Assembly: GCA_023614405.1 (NCBI GenBank)
Contig: CM042689.1
Location: 274,729,533 to 274,793,532 of the forward strand
DNA length: 64,000 nucleotides
DNA from: Avena insularis
Taxonomy: Eukaryota; Streptophyta; Magnoliopsida; Poales; Poaceae
Direction of reading: 5' to 3'
Every line of letters begins with the position of its first letter. The stretch's first letter is position 1. Made by a program: the position numbers and the translations under genes. Below are positions 25,206 to 37,775 of the stretch, piece after piece. The notes below the pieces were generated by a model, which made no database searches, was not told the DNA's origin, and was given only the letters and a program-made list of their open reading frames with translations.

Positions 25206-25696
25206 GTAGTCCCCAAGGCCGTCGTTGATTGGTCGCAGGTGGTTGCTGGCAGTCGGTGTATACGGCTCCAATGCGGACGGTCAGTCGAATCGGCGGCGGA
25301 CTCCTGGATAAAGGAAAAACCAGTTATTCTAGTCGCACTAACAGCGACCGATTTAGTCGCAGCTCGGCGAACGGGTCGACGAATATTCAGTCACTGTTGT
25401 AGTGATTGGGTCGGCGAATAATCAAGTCGCGCGGAGCAACGAGTCGAATGGATGAAGTTGGACCGTCAAGTGGGGTCAAACTAGCCGTTGGGGTAATCCA
25501 ACGGTAACTTTTGGCGTAATCACCGCGTAGTAACGGCTCCCGAAATTGGCGGGTAACAACCGCTATATAAGGGGAATGACGGGCGAGCGAGGGAACACTC
25601 CTTCATATTTCCTCCGACCTCGCCCATCTCCGTTTCCACTCCGCATCGCGATCCAACCGATCCAGATAGCCCCGACCTCCACAAATCTTCCAACCA

Positions 25697-28600
25697 ATGG
25701 CCCCCTCAACCGAACCATGGGGCCGATCCAAGTGTACCAGGGCGCTATTGGCGTCGTTCGAGGAGGCCGGCATCCTGCGTGCCGGCAGGTGGCGCATCCC
25801 CGCGGCCGGAGAGGTGACTTCGGACCCGCGCGAGGGAGAATTCGTTTGCTTCCCCAGCCACCTGGAGCGGGGGCTGGGGTTTCCCACTTCTCTCTTCTTG
25901 GTAACCTGCGCCTTCTACGGGATCCAGCCGTCGGACCTGGGCCCGCATAGCATCGAGCATCTCGCCATTTTCGTGGCGTTCTGCGAGTGCTATCTGGGCT
26001 GCAGGCCCTACTTCCCCCTGTGGCAAGACCTATTCCATGGGAGGATTAGTCGCGAAGAATCTGGCGGCCCGATGCTGGCTGCGGGTGGCCTGACATTTCA
26101 GCTGAAGTCGAAGGCATCGTTCTTCGACCTGATGCTGCCGGCCAAGGCGGCAAACGAGTGGAAGAAATCCTAGTTCTATGTCACCGAAGCGACTCTAGAT
26201 GGCGAGGTGGCGCTTCCAAGGTACTCCGCCAACCGACCCGAACCGCGTCGGCTCCAGGTCGGCAAGCTCCCGCTGGACCAGCGGATGGTTGTCGATGAAA
26301 TGTTGCAAACGATCCGCGGCCTGAAGAAGAAGGGCCTCCAAACCATCAATCTTTACAACTGCTGGCTCGGGCGGCGGCTCGTGCCTTTGGCCCGCCGCGA
26401 CCATTACATGTACGAGTACGCGAGTAGGGACGACCCGACAAAATCCAGCCTCGTCGAGTGGAAGCTCGAGGACTACATCCTGGCCTTGAAGAAGATCACC
26501 CAGGCGGCGTACCTAGACGCGAAGGCCGGGGTCGCCCCCTATACCGCAAGGCGCCCAGCTCCGACGGTAAGTCGCCATTTTCATCACTATTCGCATTCGC
26601 AGATGATGCAGTCGCGGTTATGCTGACTTTGTTTCATTTTCATTGTAGCTGTTCCAAGTGGTGGAAGGATGGCTCCCACCCGCAGACGACGAAAACTCGA
26701 GCTCGTCCGTTCAGGACGGGAGCCAGTCGCCACCCGCCAAAGGCAACGTCGGGAGCGACGCGGGTGATGACGATGATGAGCCCGTGGAAGACGCCGCCCC
26801 GATGGTTCGCAAAACTCGCGGGCAACATCAGCGCGAGCTCGAGGTGAGTAGAAGCCTCGAACGTCATGATGACGACGACGAGCTCCCCGAGCACACCTCG
26901 CGCGTGAGGCTACGCCGTCGAAGAAGAAGAAGAAGGAAGTGAAGGCTCCGCCAAGGAGAAAGACGAAGCCGGCGAAGCAGGCGTCTCCGCCTTGTTCGGC
27001 GACTAGTTCCGACGCCACCAGCTCGGCCAAGGGAGAAGCGACGCATACGACAGCAGCACCGGACGCTGCCGCCCCCTTGGATGAGGTACCTCTGGCCTCG
27101 CTTCCTCCCCCATTTGCCCCGGTCTCTGGGTTGGGGGATGCTCCGGCCGCAGCAGCTTCGCCTCCCAGGAGAGCTCCTGCCGACGTCATCACGGAGGCTC
27201 CTGTTGCGGCCTCGTCTTCGAAGAGGCCCTCCGTGTCTTGGGCACATGATGTGTTCGAGATGGGCCTCAGTCGGAAACTGGGCCCCGAGCTGGAGAAGCC
27301 GGCCAACATCCGCACGGGGCTGCGATTCATACCAGTCGCCAAGTAAGTCTCATTTGTCTGCTTGCCTTCCGTTGTAATCAGACAATTTTGCTCATATTGT
27401 TGTTTCACAGGACTGGAGTTAAAAAGATCGGCCACCCTTCCGTGGCCAAGGTTCCACCAGTCATCGCCGAGGAGGACCCCTCGTGGAAGAGGAAAGCTGA
27501 TGAAGTCGTCGTTCCCGTAGATAGCGCAAAGAGGGCGAAGGGCGACGATGTCGTCACGGTCTCTGACGACACGACAGTTGCTCCGACCGATCCTCTGACT
27601 GCGGCGGAGGTGGCTTCGAAGTACAAGGAGGCTGTTTCCTCACCCGGGGTGACCGAGCCGACTCCTAGTGGCGCTGGGGCATTCGCTGCTACCTTCCCCC
27701 GTTTCATGGCCAAAGCGGTCATAGCGAGTGGTGCAATGCCAACAAGCCAGACGCCTGGGGTCGTGGAGACGGAGGTCGAGCAGCGTCGTGGACACACTCC
27801 AGCTCTGCTTGCATCTGTCGACGCGTTACAGCTCCACGGCATGCTGGGCGCAACCATCCAGGTATGTCCAGTCCCCGAGGATCGGGCCACTGAATTTCAG
27901 TGGTCGGATTCTTTTAGTGTTTTTTGTAGCCTCCAGTTCCCGAGTGCCTAGTCGCTGAATTTCAGCGGGTGGGCACTTAGGATTTTTGATCTCCAGTCCC
28001 CGAGTGCCTAGTCGCTGAATTTCAGCGGGTGGGCACTTAGGATTTTTGATCTTCAGTCCCCGAGTGCCTAGTCGCTGAATTTCAGCGGGTGGGCGCTTAG
28101 GATTTTATTGGTGTTGATAGTTTGACTTGTTTGCATGGCTTGCAGCGTGAATCGGCCGATCGGCTTGCTGCAAAGTGTCGCATGGAGAAGGAACTTGTTG
28201 CCGTCCAAGAAACGAACAAGGGAATCCAAGCGATCGCTGCCAAGGCAGAGGAGGTCCGCCAGGGCCTTGTCCCGGTGGGTGAGCTGACAGCGGCTCAATC
28301 TGCTTTGAGTACGGCTGAGAAGCAGATCGCTGATCTGGAGCGCGAGCTCAAGGAAGCGAAGGCGGAGGCGAGCTCAGCGGATGGGCGGGCGAAAGCTGCT
28401 GTTAAGGCTGCCGCTGAAGAGCGAAAGGTTTCTGACGCCCTCGTTGTTGGGCTGCAGAACGACTTCTCCTCGCTTCAAAGCTTCATCACGGGCCTCTACC
28501 GTCCTTTGATTGGTAAGCTTTCTGCCTCTGCCTATAGTAGTTGCATTAAGAAATCGTTGTTGTACTCACTGCCGACATCTGTCCACAGGTCGGATTATCG

Positions 28601-29151
28601 ACTGAGGAGGCGCAAATGACGACGCGGCGATGTGTGACCACTCTGGTCGACTCGGCCACGTTGTCTGCGGCTTGCATTCGAGCATATCTTCAGGAGATAT
28701 CGCCCACGGAAGTGATTCCCAGCGACCTCGTCGAAGTATGGCGGTATCTGGAGAAGGCGCCGTCAGTCGTCGAGTTCATGACACGGTCGGCGTTTCGGCG
28801 CGGGGCGGCGACGGCTCTCGGCCTTGGGCTTGCCCACTTCCCGGAGGACTTCGATCTTGACGATGTGACGAGTGGCTACCCCTCGTCGACGGGCTCGGTG
28901 GAGATCGCCAAGGTGCTGAAGCTGACGGACCGGGTCGCGGTGTACTCCGATCGCGTCTGGGCGATGGGCGACCTCCTCCCCTATCGAGACGATCGTCGCC
29001 TAACGATCTGAGCCGCGCGGACTTCAAGGTCGAGCAACCATTCCGTGCAGCGATGGCGGGTGAGTTGACGACGTACCCGTCGAACCCGTGCACGCCCTTC
29101 ATTCGCAACCGCAGGGGCGGTGGCGAGTCACCGGCGAAACCTGCGGAGTAG
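25697..29151 (+). pseudogene. Antisense spliced gene of the Tat element (Transposase_28 / 'gypsy-type transposon' family)
   Basis: Probable exons are 25697-26566, 26649-27342, 27411-27861, 28146-28512 and 28589-29151, with GT-AG introns. The N-terminal part (GEFVCFPSHLERGLGF, then GLTFQLKSKASFF, then RRLVPLARRDHYMYEYA) matches the 'putative gypsy type transposon' domain family (Transposase_28) carried antisense by Tat-lineage retrotransposons. Exon 2 has an acidic and lysine-rich linker. Exon 4 is a coiled coil (ELTAAQSALSTAEKQIADLE). Exon 5 reads TLSAACIRAYLQEISPTEV and, after a frame slip near 29000, ends SPAKPAE. Damage: TAG at 26171-26173 replacing Trp (EWKKS then FYVTE), a frameshift near 26910, and one phase mismatch at intron 4. 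The function of the family is unknown. Confidence 0.75.
27869..28108 (+). repeat. 60-bp tandem repeat, about 3 copies plus one decayed copy
   Basis: Units at 27932, 27992 and 28052 have a period of exactly 60 bp and share GAGTGCCTAGTCGCTGAATT. A weaker copy lies at 27869-27920. The array fills intron 3 of the antisense gene. Confidence 0.85.
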
Positions 29152-30008
29152 AAACATTGTGCCCTGGGGCGTTAGTAGAGATTAGCCATTGGGCTCAACT
29201 TGTATTTTGGAACGACTCTGTTCTGCTGTAATGATACTTCATGTTATTTTGTGAATTGTTTCGTGATTTTGATTGCTGATTGGACGAGTCCCCGAGCGCG
29301 TCCGCCCTTTTTATGGGGTTTACCTCGTTTGTTATGTGTTTGTGATTTTGAATGTTTGGGTCAGTTGTTTTGCTGTTGAGGTCGACTCGCCCGAGCTTGG
29401 AGAGCCAGTTGCAGGGCGACTCCCGTGGGTGCTCTTTACTTGGCCGTTTTCCCTTGCGTGTACGAGGTCGGGTGGCCGAGTCCCTGAGCGTGGTACTTGG
29501 TCGTTCTAGTCGCAGCTCCAGGGTGGGTGAGGGCTGAGCGCGTGAGAGTAAGCGTGTCACTCCTGCCTGATCCGAAGGATCAGTCGCATGACGACTCCTG
29601 GGCGTGCTCTCATACTTAGCTTTTTTTCCTAGTCGCTCGTACTCGACTGGTCGTCAGTCCCCGAGCGTGGTACTTGGCCGTTCGAGTCACGGTGCCGAGG
29701 ATGCGGAGGACCTTGGTCATTGTGAGGAACGAGGGCATTTGTCTTGGCTCGTTAAGCCAGTCGAGCTAGGCGACTCCAATGGGGCTCCAGGTTGGCGTTT
29801 TTCGTGGATGTTACGAGTCCTGGGGTAACCCAGTGCCCTCGGAACGCACTACTTAGCCGTGCCGGTCGCTGTACCAGAGGTTGACTTCTGCGGTTAGCTT
29901 GACGCTGTTATTACGAGTGCGAGTGGCACAAGGCACGGAGAGTAGACGCAATTTGCGATAACCAATCTATTTTATTTCATAGCAGGTGGAGAGTACATGT
30001 ATGGAATT
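29152..30008. other. Spacer of the Tat element
   Basis: No ORF was recognised. It has short dispersed repeats containing CCCCGAGCGTGGTACTTGG (near 29475 and 29660) and TGGCCGTTCGAGTC-like words. In Tat elements this is the untranslated region between integrase and the antisense gene. Confidence 0.45.
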
Positions 30009-30342
30009 CTAGGAGTAGAATTTCCGTAGGAGGTTTACATTCCATGGTCGCTTGACGTCGAGTTTCCCGTCTCCTCGGACGTCGATGATGTAGTAGGCGT
30101 CGTTGCCGAGGACTCGCCCGATGGCGAATGGTCCCTCCCAAGGGGGGGATAGCTTGTGCATGCCCTTCTTGTCCTGGATGAGGCGTAGCACCAGATCGCC
30201 TTCCTGGAACGTGCGAGTCCTTACTCGCCGGCTATGGTAGCGGCGGAGCCCTTGTTGGTAGATGGCGGTGCGGGAGCGAGCCAGGTCGCGTGCTTCATCG
30301 AGTTGGTCAACTCCATCCTGGCGTGCGAGTTCGTTTGCGGCC
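30009..30342 (-). pseudogene. Integrase C-terminal fragment of the Tat element
   Basis: The minus-strand frame reads LDEARDLARSRTAIYQQGLRR, then TFQEGDLVLRLIQ, HKLSPPWEGPF and RPWNVNLLRKFYS to a stop. This is the C-terminal part of gypsy integrase, which precedes the stop of pol. It starts within 15-30 bp of the primer-binding site, so everything from the leader through gag, protease, RT and the integrase core is deleted. The open frame runs on into PBS and LTR sequence, which is not coding. Confidence 0.85.
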
Positions 30343-30372
30343 AGACTGGCCAGGCCCCACGGTGGGCGCCAC

Positions 30373-30854
30373 TGTCGTGGGAATGACCACGACAGATGCT
30401 GCAATCGGCAGCGAGTAGTAGAACATGGGGCAAGGGCGGCCAGCCATCTCGCGTAGATGAGGGCGAGACACAAGGATTTACCCAGTTCGCCCCGAGGGTA
30501 AAGACCTACTCCTGCTAGATTGTATTATGGTGGAAGTACAATGGGGCGAGCTCGGCGGCTAGGCAGCGAGTCGCTTGGGTGGATGATGGAACGTATCCTC
30601 TACATGCCCTCTAGGGAGGTTTATATAGACTCACCCTCCTAGGGTTTACACATCTCAACCGAATCAGTTAAGGTTTCAGCAATCGTTTAACCTAATCCGA
30701 CTGGGCCTATCTACGCTCCTAGGCCTTCAGCTTCCAGTCGCTCGAGTCCATGCCAGGTCTTGATCCAGTCGCCGTTATCGTAGGCCCACTCGCAGGCGCC
30801 TGGGCCAGTCGGAAACGTCCTGCTGGGTATACCCCGGTATGCATATCCCCATCA
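30373..30854 (-). repeat. 5' LTR of the Tat-type element
   Basis: 482 bp, TGTCGTGGGAATGACC to GCATATCCCCATCA. The minus-strand TATATAAA is at 30627-30620. The PBS follows on its left side. Confidence 0.85.
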
Positions 30855-32241
30855 AGTTACATTATATATAATGTGAGGTTGGAGTATTAGATACTGGAGT
30901 CAAGTAGAGACAAGATAGTATGATTAAGATGATGTTAGAGCAACATTGGATTAAATAAGTAGTATTTTCCTCTTTGGAAATACTAAGCACTTGAGGTGAA
31001 GTAGGATTTGATGTATACCTCTATTGAAGTAATGTTAGTGATGGATGATTAAGGAAGAGTATGAATGGAGTTAGAAGTAACCACTTGTTGGATTGGAGAT
31101 TATTAGTAGTAGAGTAGTTTGATATAACCAAGTATAGATATGAGAAGATTATGAAAGCTTCAGTGTCAAGCTCATTGGAATTATAAATGGATTTAGAAGG
31201 ATAAAAGGTGGATAAGAATATTCTTGTAAAGTAAAGCTCCTCATGTTAACACATGATGAGGGATAGGAAGAAGTAGTATATCTAGGAAAGGAATTCCTTA
31301 ATTAGAAGTCCAGGATTATTGAAGTATGAGAGATAGAAATTCTGGATCAAATCTAAAACTTAAATCTATAACCGATCTTAACATCCATCTCATCTGTTGG
31401 ATGATCATTTTATTTTCATAATACTATATAGGAATAATTTCCTATATAAGATCACTTGAGCACATCTTGTTCATTCTCAACCCTCATTGTCTTAGGTGCT
31501 TAAAAACTATCTTTATCAATTCTGTCTCATAATTTATCCTAGAGAACAACTTCACTATTTTACTTTAAGTGGTGATATTATTAAAAATCACAAACATAAA
31601 GACAATGTGTTTAGCCATTAATCTTTATTCATATCAACAAAAGAATACAAATGTATTAAGAACCCTAAAACCCTTGGGTAAGCATTTATAATTTCAAACC
31701 CTATTAGTACTTAGAACTTTATGTATCAAATACTTATGAAGGATCACTAAATATAAAAGTTGCCTTAATATTATGTATTAATGAGAATAAAATCTCATTA
31801 ATTAATAATAATGCATTCTATAATAAGTTTATGAAATTTAGCCCCAATTAAATTCATATCAAATGCCCTCACAAATAATAATAGGAAAAGTATCTATATA
31901 AAGAAAATAAGAAAATCAAAACAATTGTGTAATATACAAAGCTAAAAACAAAACAGAATAATAGAAAAGGGATAGAACCAAGAAAAAACAGAAGAAGCAT
32001 CAAATCTGGCCCACGGCCCACTTCCTCATGGAACTAACTACTGCTCACGCGCGTTCCACTGAAGTCCAACATCAGCCTTCCCAACTCCGGCCTATACGCC
32101 TTCGATCTCTTTTTCCCTTTCTTATTCCTCCCGACAAAAAGCAACGCAGACGCAAGCTGCTGCCTGGCACGTCGTCCGATGTTCGCCGGCGCTGCGATGC
32201 GCACCACGCGCCAAGATGAGCGCCATCGCTCTGTGTCGTCT

Positions 32242-32249
32242 ATATAATC
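32242..32249 (+). promoter_or_regulatory. TATA box of the long LTR-like element
   Basis: TATATAAT preceded by GC-rich DNA and followed by a leader with AGAACCCTAGTTCCC. It has the same arrangement as at 19457 and near 61930 in the related LTRs. Confidence 0.45.
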
Positions 32250-32899
32250 CCAGCGCCACCGCCGAAGAACCCTAGTTCCCTTCTTCCTCCTTCATTTCCT
32301 CTCTGACTGAAAACCTAACTTGCTAGAGCTGCACATCGCCGTCGTTCCCGAGCTCCCCTGGCCTTCCTGATAGCATCGTTATCCTCGCCCTGTTGTCCTC
32401 GTTCTCCCAAGCCAAGCCATGAAGGCCGAAGATTCCCATATCGGCACAATCGACACATCACTGCCGCCGCCCGTCAACGACGTTCGTCATCGATTTCAAC
32501 CTCGCCTCGCCCTATCAACCGCACCATCGTGTTATGGGTGAGTCACTGAGTCTCCTAGTATGCTTAAAAGCTTTGCTTGCTTCCTGTATCGAGTCACCGA
32601 CGAGCGCCGCCGTGCATAGCCGCCAGTTGCCGTCGTGCCCTGTCTCCTGGTGACCATTTTAGAGTGGCGCCGCCACCAATAGACTCGTCGTGGATCCCTC
32701 TTTCGAACACCACCCTCCTTGCTAGCCCGTGCGCTCTCAATCGATGGGTTAATCATCGATCTGAGAGGATCATCCTCTATGACGTCATCACTGCGTCATG
32801 CACACGCCACCTCAGCTCAGTCAGCACATTTGACTTGGTTTGTGCCCATGTGGCATCCAACGTGGTACGAATCCCACTGGTCAGTGACCTTGGGTAGAT

Positions 32900-34600
32900 C
32901 TTGCCTCGGTAAGAAAAGTATTAACTGTTTAATAAAATTTATAAACACAATATGAATTCAAATATCAATATTCTAGAAATGTAATAAAATAATTAAATCT
33001 TATAAGTTTAATATCTTTTGTTTTATAATTCAGAAAATTATGTGTAATATATGAAAAAATTTAGAAAAACAAAATCTACAACTTAAAAACATTACCAAAT
33101 ATTATTCTGATGTTTATTTAATAAAGGTTTTATAAGTAATAAAACTTAGATAATTCATATTTTAATAATGTTAAATGTTAAAAATATAAATAAAATACCA
33201 AAAATCTTAGAAAAATAAGAATTATAATTTAAAACTATAATCATGCATTATTACTCCACTTAATTATATATTTGTTATTTATTAAGTCTTTATAGAGTAA
33301 CAAGTATTATAAAAATCATAACTAATTATTTATAAATCACAAAAATAATTGTAATATACCAAAATGATCACAAAAATAATACCTATATGTTAAAAATATA
33401 ATATTCCACTTTAAGTTAAATGAAAAGTTATACATTTTAATAACTTGAATTTAAACCTATTTCTTTAGTTAATAACTCATAAAATGTCAAATAAAATTTA
33501 TTAATATTTCTTAAATTAACCAATTAAATCTAATAAATAGTATTAGTCTTAAATACTAATATTGATTTATTAGTATTAGTCTTAATATTTCTTAAATTAA
33601 CCAATTAAATCTAATAAATAGTAATAGTATTAGTCTTAAATACTAAAATTTATTAACATTTTAATAGTATTAGTCAAAATGGTTCAACACATTTTAAAAA
33701 TGCAATTTTATTGATTTATCATTCAACCATAAGTGTAGATTATTTTATAAAAGGACCATTATCCAATATAAAATCTCCAAGGATAAATTGTAGTGAAATA
33801 AAACCTATTCCTTTACTTTAACCACAAGTTTATAAACAAATCAAAACACTATAGTGAATTCATAAGTAGTAAATAATATTGTTTACTTATTCACAAACCT
33901 TAACCACACCCTTATAGGGAGATAAATCCCTTTATACATTTATAATGTAAAGAAACCATTACCAACTAAAAATAATACCATTCTTAAGTAACTTTAAAGA
34001 AACATTATAAAGTGAACAAGGTATAAGTATAATAAGCATTACACCTAAAAGTGCATCTATGTTTTAAAGTTAACATTAGTCTACCAGACTTTAGGTATAA
34101 TGCTAAAAACTTAATTATATACTTTATAGTTAACTTTGGTCTGTTATAATTAAGTTATAAAGCATCTCAAATCCAAACTATTCAAGCAAGCACAAACAAC
34201 ATCAACCACATTTGATTAACCACAAAAATTGATTAGACCTTAGAAAAGAAATATTTTCTTCAAATGTTATTCTCTTTGCCACTTCAAACATCAAGTGACA
34301 ATCAATAATAATCACATTACATTAAGCTTTACTTATATACTTAGGATTGTTAACACTTAAGTTCCTTATAAATGCCATTACTTGCAAAGTAAAACTTGAA
34401 GATAAGATAATTCTCATATAAGTAGTCCTTGAGTAGCACATCTCATTAGTATATCTTATTGTTGTATGCCATTATATGTACATATTGTTTCACACACACT
34501 CACAAGCCTTAATAAGATGCACAAGTATGAAACTTATCTAAAAGGACAACACATTCTAAAGTAATCATTTCCAGTATCCAAACCCTAGATCAACGTTATC
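32900..34600. other. AT-rich interior of the long LTR-like element
   Basis: Very AT-rich non-coding DNA with many short A/T repeats. No gene or domain was recognised. Confidence 0.5.
33501..33660 (+). repeat. Short tandem duplication in AT-rich DNA
   Basis: The block TAATATTTCTTAAATTAACC...AAATAGTA...TTAGTCTTAAATACTAA occurs twice in tandem (about 33502 and 33582, period near 80 bp), with small differences. Confidence 0.7.
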
Positions 34601-35882
34601 CTCGGGATTCGCGTTTATCAACTTGCATTACATTACGTATGCATAAAAGCATCTCGCTTCTTTAAATATTAGTCCTTACCGGACCAATGATGCTAATTTC
34701 AGATATTGGATCTTACATTGTCTTGAAGACTGTGAGTGCATAATCTTGCAATCACAACAAGGCAAGTTCACACTTTCTCATGTCCTTTGATTATTTTCTG
34801 TAAAGTATTTTGAAAATCCAGTGTTGTCATCACCTGCATTTGAAAAAGGACAGAAAACACTATTTTCATAATAATGTGATTATAGGTTATTTACCATGAG
34901 GTAATAACCTGCTATAGGAGTTCCGGTGGTAAAGGAACATATTATCTAGGACTTAACAACCAATGTCGCCAGTGATTCTTGCATCGTATATTACGTGTTG
35001 ACCATGAGATTTGGAATGGGACGGAGAAGTCAGCTGTATCTTTTTCCCTCTTGCATGGATCCGGATGTGCGGGTCATGGATATTATCACTCGTAGCATGC
35101 ATATTATATGGTAATTCGTAGAGGATATGCAGCATATGGGTGGGAGCCCTCAACATCCCATGATAGTTCCGGCATCTGAACGGTCTGTACTGGCAATTTC
35201 CGTAATTCAATAGGTGGGCTGGCGTACACCAAGGAGACATGCGGGGTCGCGGAGAAGGCAGTGATTGACTTGGATCTTAGTCTGGGCCTCACACCAAGGA
35301 AGTGTGAATGAACCTACAATTCAGATGTGCAACAAAGCTAAGATCTCCCATGGGAAAAGTAACGCACCTCTGCAGAGTGTAAAAATTGTAACTTGTTAAT
35401 CCCTGTTCCGGGAAGGAGCTGCGAACGCGGCGGGAAAGGAACTCCATGAAAGTTCTGGTAAACCCGTGAAGGCTGATGGACATAGTTTTTCAGAATAAAA
35501 GCAACCTTTGAAGAAATGTTTACAAAAACTTGCATTGCCTACGAACTATGGTCTGTGGCTGTAGATATAGTGCATCAAACACTCCTTTTCTAGTGAACTT
35601 GCTGAGTACGCTCGTACTCAAAGTATCTTATTAACCCTTGCTAGGTTCTAAAGCCAGTACAGACAACGTCCACATCAATTTATGCTCCAGGAATCATCAT
35701 CAAGAGCTAAATCTCTTCAATAAATTCAAGAAGGTCAACATATACACCAACTCAAGTGAAGACGAAGTTACTGATTAGATAGGAAGATAATCTGATGGAA
35801 GGAGTTAACCTCTTGGGTGGCCCGATCTTCACGGATCTCGTGGTCAAATCGATGGGAAAGCGAGGGGAAAGGGAGAAGGTAG

Positions 35883-37775
35883 TGTTGGAGATATGCCCAA
35901 GAGGCAATAATAAAGTGGTTATTATCATATCTTCATACTTATGATAAATGTTTACATACCATGCTATAATTGTATTAACCGGAAACATTAATACTTGTGT
36001 GATTTGTAAACTAAAATAAGAGTCCCTAGTAAAGCCTCTTGTTAAACTAGCTTGTTGGTTAATATATGATCATTGTTTCCTGATCATGAACATAGAGATG
36101 TTATTAACAACAGGGTCATATCATTAGGAGAATGATGTGATGGACATACTCCTATAGATAAGCGTAGCATAAAGATCAAGTCATTTCAATAGTTCAATTG
36201 CTATATGCTTTCTGATACATAGTAACCTAATTCCTTCGACCATGAGATCATGCATATCACCTTTACCGGATGGATGCTTTGATGTCATCAAACACCACAC
36301 CGTAACAGGGTGGCTATAAAAGTGGCATTGAGTGTTCGGAAAGTATTGGTTGAAACACATGGATCTAGAGTGGGATTTGTCCATCCATATGACGGATAGA
36401 TATACTGGCTCCTCGGTGGAATGTCATCCAATTAGCTTGCAAGCATGTGACTGGCTCACAAGGGATCACATACCACGGGAACGAGAAAAGAGTACTTATC
36501 AGTAACGAGGTTGAACTAGGTATGCAGAGATACCGACGATCATAACCTCGGATAAGTAACATATCGTGAGACAAAGGGAAATTGGTATCGTATGTAAGTG
36601 GTTCATTCGATCGCAAAGTAATCGTAGAAATATGTGGGAGCCATATGAATTTCCAGATTCCTCTATTGGTTATTGTTCGGAGAAGTGTCTCGATCATGTC
36701 CGCATAATTCACGAACCGTAGGGAGACACACTTAAGGATTCGACGTTGTTTGAGTAGTTATGGTATTATGAGAAAGAGACCGAATGTTGTTCGGAGTCTC
36801 GGATGGGATCCGGGATATCACGAGGTGATCCGGAATGGTCCGGAGAATAAGATTCATATAAGGAAAGTCCCATTTCGGAGTTGGGGAATGGTTCCGGTGT
36901 TTTCATCGAGAACATTCTAAGGTCCTTAATATCCCAAGACCGAGGGGGAAGGGTACATGAATGTGTCATTGTAAGTTGGAATGATTGCATCATGTACTAG
37001 GTGTCTTCGCTGTCCAAAATAAAGGATTTATTTAAATCCTAAATTGAAAAGTCAAACGGCTAGTTTGAAAGTCAAACGGCAATTTTGGGAAGTGGGAAGA
37101 GAGGAGGATTGGTGGAGGCCGAATTGGAGGAGGGTTCCTCCCTTGGCCGGCGCCCCACCAAGCCGACTTGGGGAGGGACTCTCCTCCCCTTGGCCGGCCA
37201 GCCCTCCCACCTATATAAGGAGGGGCAGGGCTCCCTCCTAACACACACAAGTTCCTATCTTCTACCTCCGGTTTAGAGCCGTTTTGGTTTAGAGCTTCTA
37301 ATTGCTTTAGCCAGCGGTTTAGAGCCTTCTAATTGGTTTAGAGCCTTCTAATTGGTGTGTCTAATTACTAGACCACTAATAGCCTCTCTCATAAGCTCCA
37401 CCATACTGCACCGCTTAAGGCGAAGCCTCATGATCTCCCTCTACTTCCTGCATACCACGCCAGGCCGCCGGAATCGCGAGGACAGTGCTACAACCTCCGC
37501 TGCTGGAACAAGGAGAGGAAGGTCTTCGTCGACCGAACGTGTGACCGATCAAGGGAGCGCTGCCGGAACGTGATACTGGAAGGATCGTCACACGATCTTG
37601 AGATCGGAAAGAGTACGACTACATCACCCACGAGAATCTGCTCTCGTTAACCGCTTTGGAATCTTCGAGGGTGAGTTCCTCTATCGACTCGTTGCTACAA
37701 TCTAGTAGATAGATCTTGGCTTGTTTGTTTGTATGCGATAGAAAATTTTTGTTTTCCATGCTACGAACCCCTACA
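35883..37775 (+). repeat. 5' LTR of the Angela-type element
   Basis: 1893 bp. Long stretches are identical to the 3' LTR apart from single substitutions (for example near 36504 and 36535) and several clustered indels in GC-rich spots (36405, 36915, 37150, 37410-37570). Confidence 0.92.
37212..37218 (+). promoter_or_regulatory. TATA box of the Angela 5' LTR
   Basis: TATATAA preceded by CCCACC and followed by GGAGGGGCAGG, the usual position in BARE/Angela LTRs. Confidence 0.6.

Larger units (their letters stand above)
24729..30854 (-). mobile_element. Non-autonomous Tat-type gypsy element, TSD AGTTA
   Basis: LTRs 24729-25205 and 30373-30854 have TG...CA ends and are flanked by AGTTA (24724-24728 and 30855-30859). 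Orientation is minus. The PBS-like TGGCGCCCACCGTGGGG sits next to the right LTR (minus strand, near 30371-30355), and TATATAAA in both LTRs reads on the minus strand. The internal 5.2 kb has no gag, protease or RT; only the integrase C-terminus is left, right after the PBS. Most of the interior is an antisense gene on the plus strand, as known for Tat-lineage elements. The element must have moved with proteins supplied by a full-length relative. Confidence 0.88.

Noticed and set aside
26587..27435. 282-aa open frame on the minus strand
   Set aside because: It is the complement of GC-rich exons of the antisense Tat gene; Ala/Gly/Ser-rich with no family resemblance.
27932..28110. CRISPR-like array
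   Set aside because: Direct 60-bp tandem units without spacers, in an intron of a plant retrotransposon gene.
30009..30473. 154-aa complete protein
   Set aside because: Only the part after about 30342 is integrase; the beginning is PBS and LTR sequence read through by chance.
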